Source: Paracoxiella cheracis
GTDB taxonomy: Bacteria > Pseudomonadota > Gammaproteobacteria > Coxiellales > Coxiellaceae
Length of the DNA: 64,000 nucleotides
Direction of reading: 5' to 3'
NCBI RefSeq assembly: GCF_049348705.1
Contig: NZ_CP186485.1
Location: 2,108,001 to 2,172,000, forward strand
A program made the position numbers and the translations under genes. Below are positions 61,435 to 64,000 of the stretch, piece after piece. A model generated the notes under the pieces. The model searched no databases, was not told where the DNA came from, and saw nothing but the letters and a program-made list of their open reading frames with translations. How positions within the stretch are numbered: position 1 is the first letter of the stretch; each line of letters starts with the position of its first letter.

Positions 61435-62099
61435 GTTAGATTGCTACTCGTTGGGGTTTTATTATCTTTCGCACTTTTCTTGTGGTTTCGTGCAATCTCG
61501 TTGAAAACTTTACTCATATTGTTGTAAAAATCAGATTTGCCAAAATCGAAAAAAGTCTCACGTCGCTTCATTTTACATACAGGTTGAATTTTTTCCCAAA
61601 TTTGCAAACAAATATAATAAATATTCTCAGTTGATAGTTTTTTCCCTTCATGGACTCTTGCTGAGACAACTCCATGATACACAACATCAACGATCTCTGA
61701 CGCTACGGTTTTCATAGCTTCCAACTTCTTGCAATGACTACCTGTATTTTTAGAATCATTCAATATGCGTTTGTACTCCTCTTTAAACTTATTGATAAAC
61801 TTTTTTAGGTATGAAGTTTCTAAGAGCTCAACCATCATTTCATCAATTTTAGTATCGTTTTCATTGCAGATGCTACCTTGTTTATATCTTTTATAATCAA
61901 CCTCAAACAGCTCAATAAATTGATCCAAAATATCTTTACTTTTTCCCTCAGCCTGTGTGGCAACTGTGACTGTTTGCGGAGCACCCGGTTGAAACTCATC
62001 TCCAGATTCTGATTCTAAGGATGAGCTGCGACTGCTTGGATTCCGCTCACCCTGCTGTCGAACATGAAATGAGGAAGATTGCTGTCTTGAGTTTCGCAT
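61428..62099 (-). CDS. Orphan hydrophilic protein with disordered Ser-rich N-terminus, 223 residues
   Basis: No family recognised. Residues 1-45 are Ser/Gln/Arg-rich and probably disordered (SSRSSSLESESGDE). The rest looks helical and charged (DILDQFIELFEVDYKRYKQG, YLKKFINKFKEEYKRILND), with a C-terminal Lys/Ser/Thr/Asn tail. No signal peptide or membrane helix. Composition and lack of homology resemble Dot/Icm substrates and the N-terminus of the ligase-like protein at 46044, but that is only a stylistic likeness. The upstream 169 bases contain a small GTTACT/AGTAAC hairpin and GTAACAAC twice. Confidence 0.7.
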   Translation of the reverse strand: MRNSRQQSSSFHVRQQGERNPSSRSSSLESESGDEFQPGAPQTVTVATQAEGKSKDILDQFIELFEVDYKRYKQGSICNENDTKIDEMMVELLETSYLKKFINKFKEEYKRILNDSKNTGSHCKKLEAMKTVASEIVDVVYHGVVSARVHEGKKLSTENIYYICLQIWEKIQPVCKMKRRETFFDFGKSDFYNNMSKVFNEIARNHKKSAKDNKTPTSSNLTH

Positions 62100-62268
62100 C
62101 CTCTTTGCCTAGGTTGGTTTAATATAGGGTAATGTTACTATTCTAGAGTAACGCCGATATTTCATAAAGCCGCTATTTTGTAACAACATGTAACAACTTT
62201 GGCCAACTAGATCACGAACGCTGAATCTCGTGCCTTACGAGGAACTGACGTGGTAAACTTAGTCCCCT

Positions 62269-64000
62269 ATGAAAAACCATATTGAATCCTTACTCAAAGA
62301 AGCGGTCGATAAACTCAAGGCCGATGGCACGCTCAATGCTGACTTGAAAACACCCATTCAAGTAACACCAGCACGCGACCCCAAACACGGTGATTTCGCG
62401 ACAAATCTTGCGCTGATGCTCGCTAAGCCCGCCGGCGTCAATCCGCGCCTGCTCGCTGAAAAAATTATTGCGCGGCTACCTGAGTCTGAATTTGTCACCG
62501 ATGTGGAAATTGCCGACCCCGGCTTTATTAATTTTTTCATCGCCGAACAAAGCCTTAAGCAAATTGTGCCCAACATTTTAGAAGCCGGCAACGACTTCGG
62601 GCAATCAGACCTCGGGAAAAACAAGCGCGTACACATTGAATTCGTCTCGGCCAATCCTACCGGACCACTGCACGTTGGCCATGGCCGCGGTGCTGCCTAT
62701 GGCGCTTGCGTCTCCAACTTACTTGCAGCCGTGGGTTATGACGTTCACCGTGAATATTATGTAAACGATGCTGGCCGGCAGATGCGAATTTTAGCGCTGA
62801 GCGTTTGGGTACGTTATTTACAAGCACAAGGCGAGGCCGTTAAGTTGCCCCCCAACGCATACCAAGGGCAATATATTATTGATATTGCAAAAGAATTAAT
62901 TGAACGCCACGCAGATCGTTTTCGCCATTCGCAACAATCGATCGACGACTTAATGCCAAAAGACATTAATCCTGAAACAGACAAAGAAACTTACGTCGAT
63001 GCTTTTGTTGATGTCGCGAAGAAATTGTTAGGTGAAGAAAATTTTGAAACTGTCTTTCATGCTGCCTTAGATAATATTTTAGATGACATAAAAGAAGACC
63101 TTGAAGAATTCGGCATCACTTACAACGACTGGTTCCCCGAAAGTAATCTCGTCAAAAAAGGTCTCATTCAGGCTGGAATACAATTATTAGCTGAACACGG
63201 CTATGTGTATGAAAAAGAAGGTGCACAATGGTTTCGCGCCAGTGAATTAGGCGACGAAAAAGACCGGGTGTTAATCCGCAAAAATGGACACCCCACTTAT
63301 TTTGCATCCGATGTCGCCTATCACTTTTATAAATTTCAGCAAGGCTATGATCATGTCATCGATGTATTCGGTGCCGATCATCACGGTTACATCGCGCGCG
63401 TGCGCACCTTTTTAAAAGCCTTAGGCGAAGACCCTGAAAAACTGCGTGTTTTGTTGGTCCAATTTGCCATTTTATATCGCGGCAAACAAAAAGTTCAGAT
63501 GTCCACGCGTTCAGGCGAGTTCGTGACCTTGCGTGAATTACGCCGCGAAGTGGGCAACGACGCCGCACGATTTTTCTACGTGATGCGCAAGCCCGAACAA
63601 CACCTGGATTTTGATTTGGAATTAGCAAAATCAAAATCTTCTGAAAATCCAGTCTATTACATCCAATATGCGCATGCACGTATTTGTAGTGTTTGGCGAC
63701 AATTAGCCGCAAGCAATCATCAATGGGACAAAGCGCAGGGTCTTAGCAATTTAACATTACTATCAAATAACTACGAAAAAGATCTGCTGACAAGTCTCGG
63801 GCGTTACCCGGATATTATTAAAAAAGCCGCAACGCAATATGAACCGCATTTACTCGCACATTACCTACAAGAACTCGCTAATTATTTCCATACGTATTAC
63901 AATGCAGAGAAGTTTCTAGTAGAAGAAGACAAACTACGAAATGCGCGATTATGCCTAATCGCTGCCACCAAACAAATCATCGTCAATGGCTTAACATTAT
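62269..64000 (+). CDS. argS: Arginyl-tRNA synthetase (C-terminus cut by window end)
   Basis: Class I synthetase charging tRNA-Arg. The N-terminal domain (QVTPARDPKHGDFATNLAL) is followed by VSANPTGPLHVGHGRGAAYG with the HIGH motif as HVGHGRG, YYVNDAGRQMRIL, FGADHHGYIARV, and VQMSTRSGEFVTLREL in the place of KMSKS, as is usual for ArgS. The anticodon-binding domain (NPVYYIQYAHARICSV) is nearly complete; 577 codons lie in the window, so only a few are missing. The start ATG 62269 fits the family, though the ribosome site is weak. Confidence 0.96.
   Translation, partial: MKNHIESLLKEAVDKLKADGTLNADLKTPIQVTPARDPKHGDFATNLALMLAKPAGVNPRLLAEKIIARLPESEFVTDVEIADPGFINFFIAEQSLKQIVPNILEAGNDFGQSDLGKNKRVHIEFVSANPTGPLHVGHGRGAAYGACVSNLLAAVGYDVHREYYVNDAGRQMRILALSVWVRYLQAQGEAVKLPPNAYQGQYIIDIAKELIERHADRFRHSQQSIDDLMPKDINPETDKETYVDAFVDVAKKLLGEENFETVFHAALDNILDDIKEDLEEFGITYNDWFPESNLVKKGLIQAGIQLLAEHGYVYEKEGAQWFRASELGDEKDRVLIRKNGHPTYFASDVAYHFYKFQQGYDHVIDVFGADHHGYIARVRTFLKALGEDPEKLRVLLVQFAILYRGKQKVQMSTRSGEFVTLRELRREVGNDAARFFYVMRKPEQHLDFDLELAKSKSSENPVYYIQYAHARICSVWRQLAASNHQWDKAQGLSNLTLLSNNYEKDLLTSLGRYPDIIKKAATQYEPHLLAHYLQELANYFHTYYNAEKFLVEEDKLRNARLCLIAATKQIIVNGLTL

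Noticed and set aside
62358..62654. A 98-codon minus-strand ORF
   Set aside because: Antisense shadow of argS, whose frame has the HIGH motif and full synthetase similarity.
1..64000. tRNA or rRNA genes, prophage or IS transposase genes
   Set aside because: I looked for cloverleaf-type TTCGAATC arms, rRNA blocks and transposase/integrase motifs and saw none that I could support.

Overview
The window reads as chromosome of a moderately AT-rich gammaproteobacterium. Gene content and order point to the Legionellales/Coxiella side: a cyo-type quinol oxidase, linked fmt, dprA, smg, topA, purE and tsaC, hemA-prfA-prmC, an AmgK/MurU muramic-acid salvage pair, DksA, EnvZ/OmpR, an IcmN-like OmpA lipoprotein, R64-thin-pilus-like proteins, and long hydrophilic effector-like orphan proteins. 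This placement is an inference from families; no rRNA or tRNA gene is present to settle it.

Layout. 1-6.6 kb: partial DUF4282 membrane protein, WaaA, a TolC fused to a SPOR domain, a UbiC-UbiA fusion, a VUT-family transporter and an L,D-transpeptidase. 7-17 kb (accessory): an orphan protein, a TIGR02444 protein, a GC-rich structured segment, a small pilus-like operon (PilS-like prepilin, PilO2-like protein, SPOR protein with a perfect 10-copy TAS repeat), an HlyD/ATPase/permease exporter whose ATPase has a damaged Walker A, an OmpA lipoprotein, a secreted GH3 enzyme and a GIN-domain protein. 17-26 kb: hemH-(mini-pilin)-rdgB, a DUF4143 ATPase with operator-like repeats, hemA-prfA-prmC, a second L,D-transpeptidase, dksA-folB. 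26-36 kb: lptM, a DUF481 protein, dapF, a hydrolase pseudogene, amgK-murU, lptD-surA-pdxA-rsmA, a universal stress protein. 36.4-38 kb: two tandem 30-residue paralogous small ORFs, a Cys-rich secreted protein and a beta-barrel. 38-45.9 kb: sppA, apaH, a 770-bp repeat block, folA, cyoABCD, an SMR transporter. 46-49.6 kb: one 1,186-residue protein with the domain order of fungal/plant tRNA ligase (ligase, kinase, cyclic phosphodiesterase). 50-64 kb: SCO1, TlpA, acylphosphatase, gmhB, an aromatic amino-acid permease, fmt-dprA(split)-smg-topA-purE-tsaC, envZ-ompR, an orphan protein and argS (cut by the window end).

Much of the window serves the envelope: LPS (WaaA, GmhB, LptD, LptM, SurA), peptidoglycan (two L,D-transpeptidases, DapF, AmgK, MurU, GH3), and outer-membrane efflux and assembly. 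Three features stand out: the tRNA-ligase-like protein, a family of at least seven dispersed palindromic elements whose arms differ between copies yet stay self-complementary, and the tandem small ORFs at 36.5 kb. Signs of decay or editing include a nonsense codon in an esterase, a frame-split dprA, an ABC ATPase with Arg replacing the Walker A Gly, and a GH3 enzyme lacking the family acid/base His.
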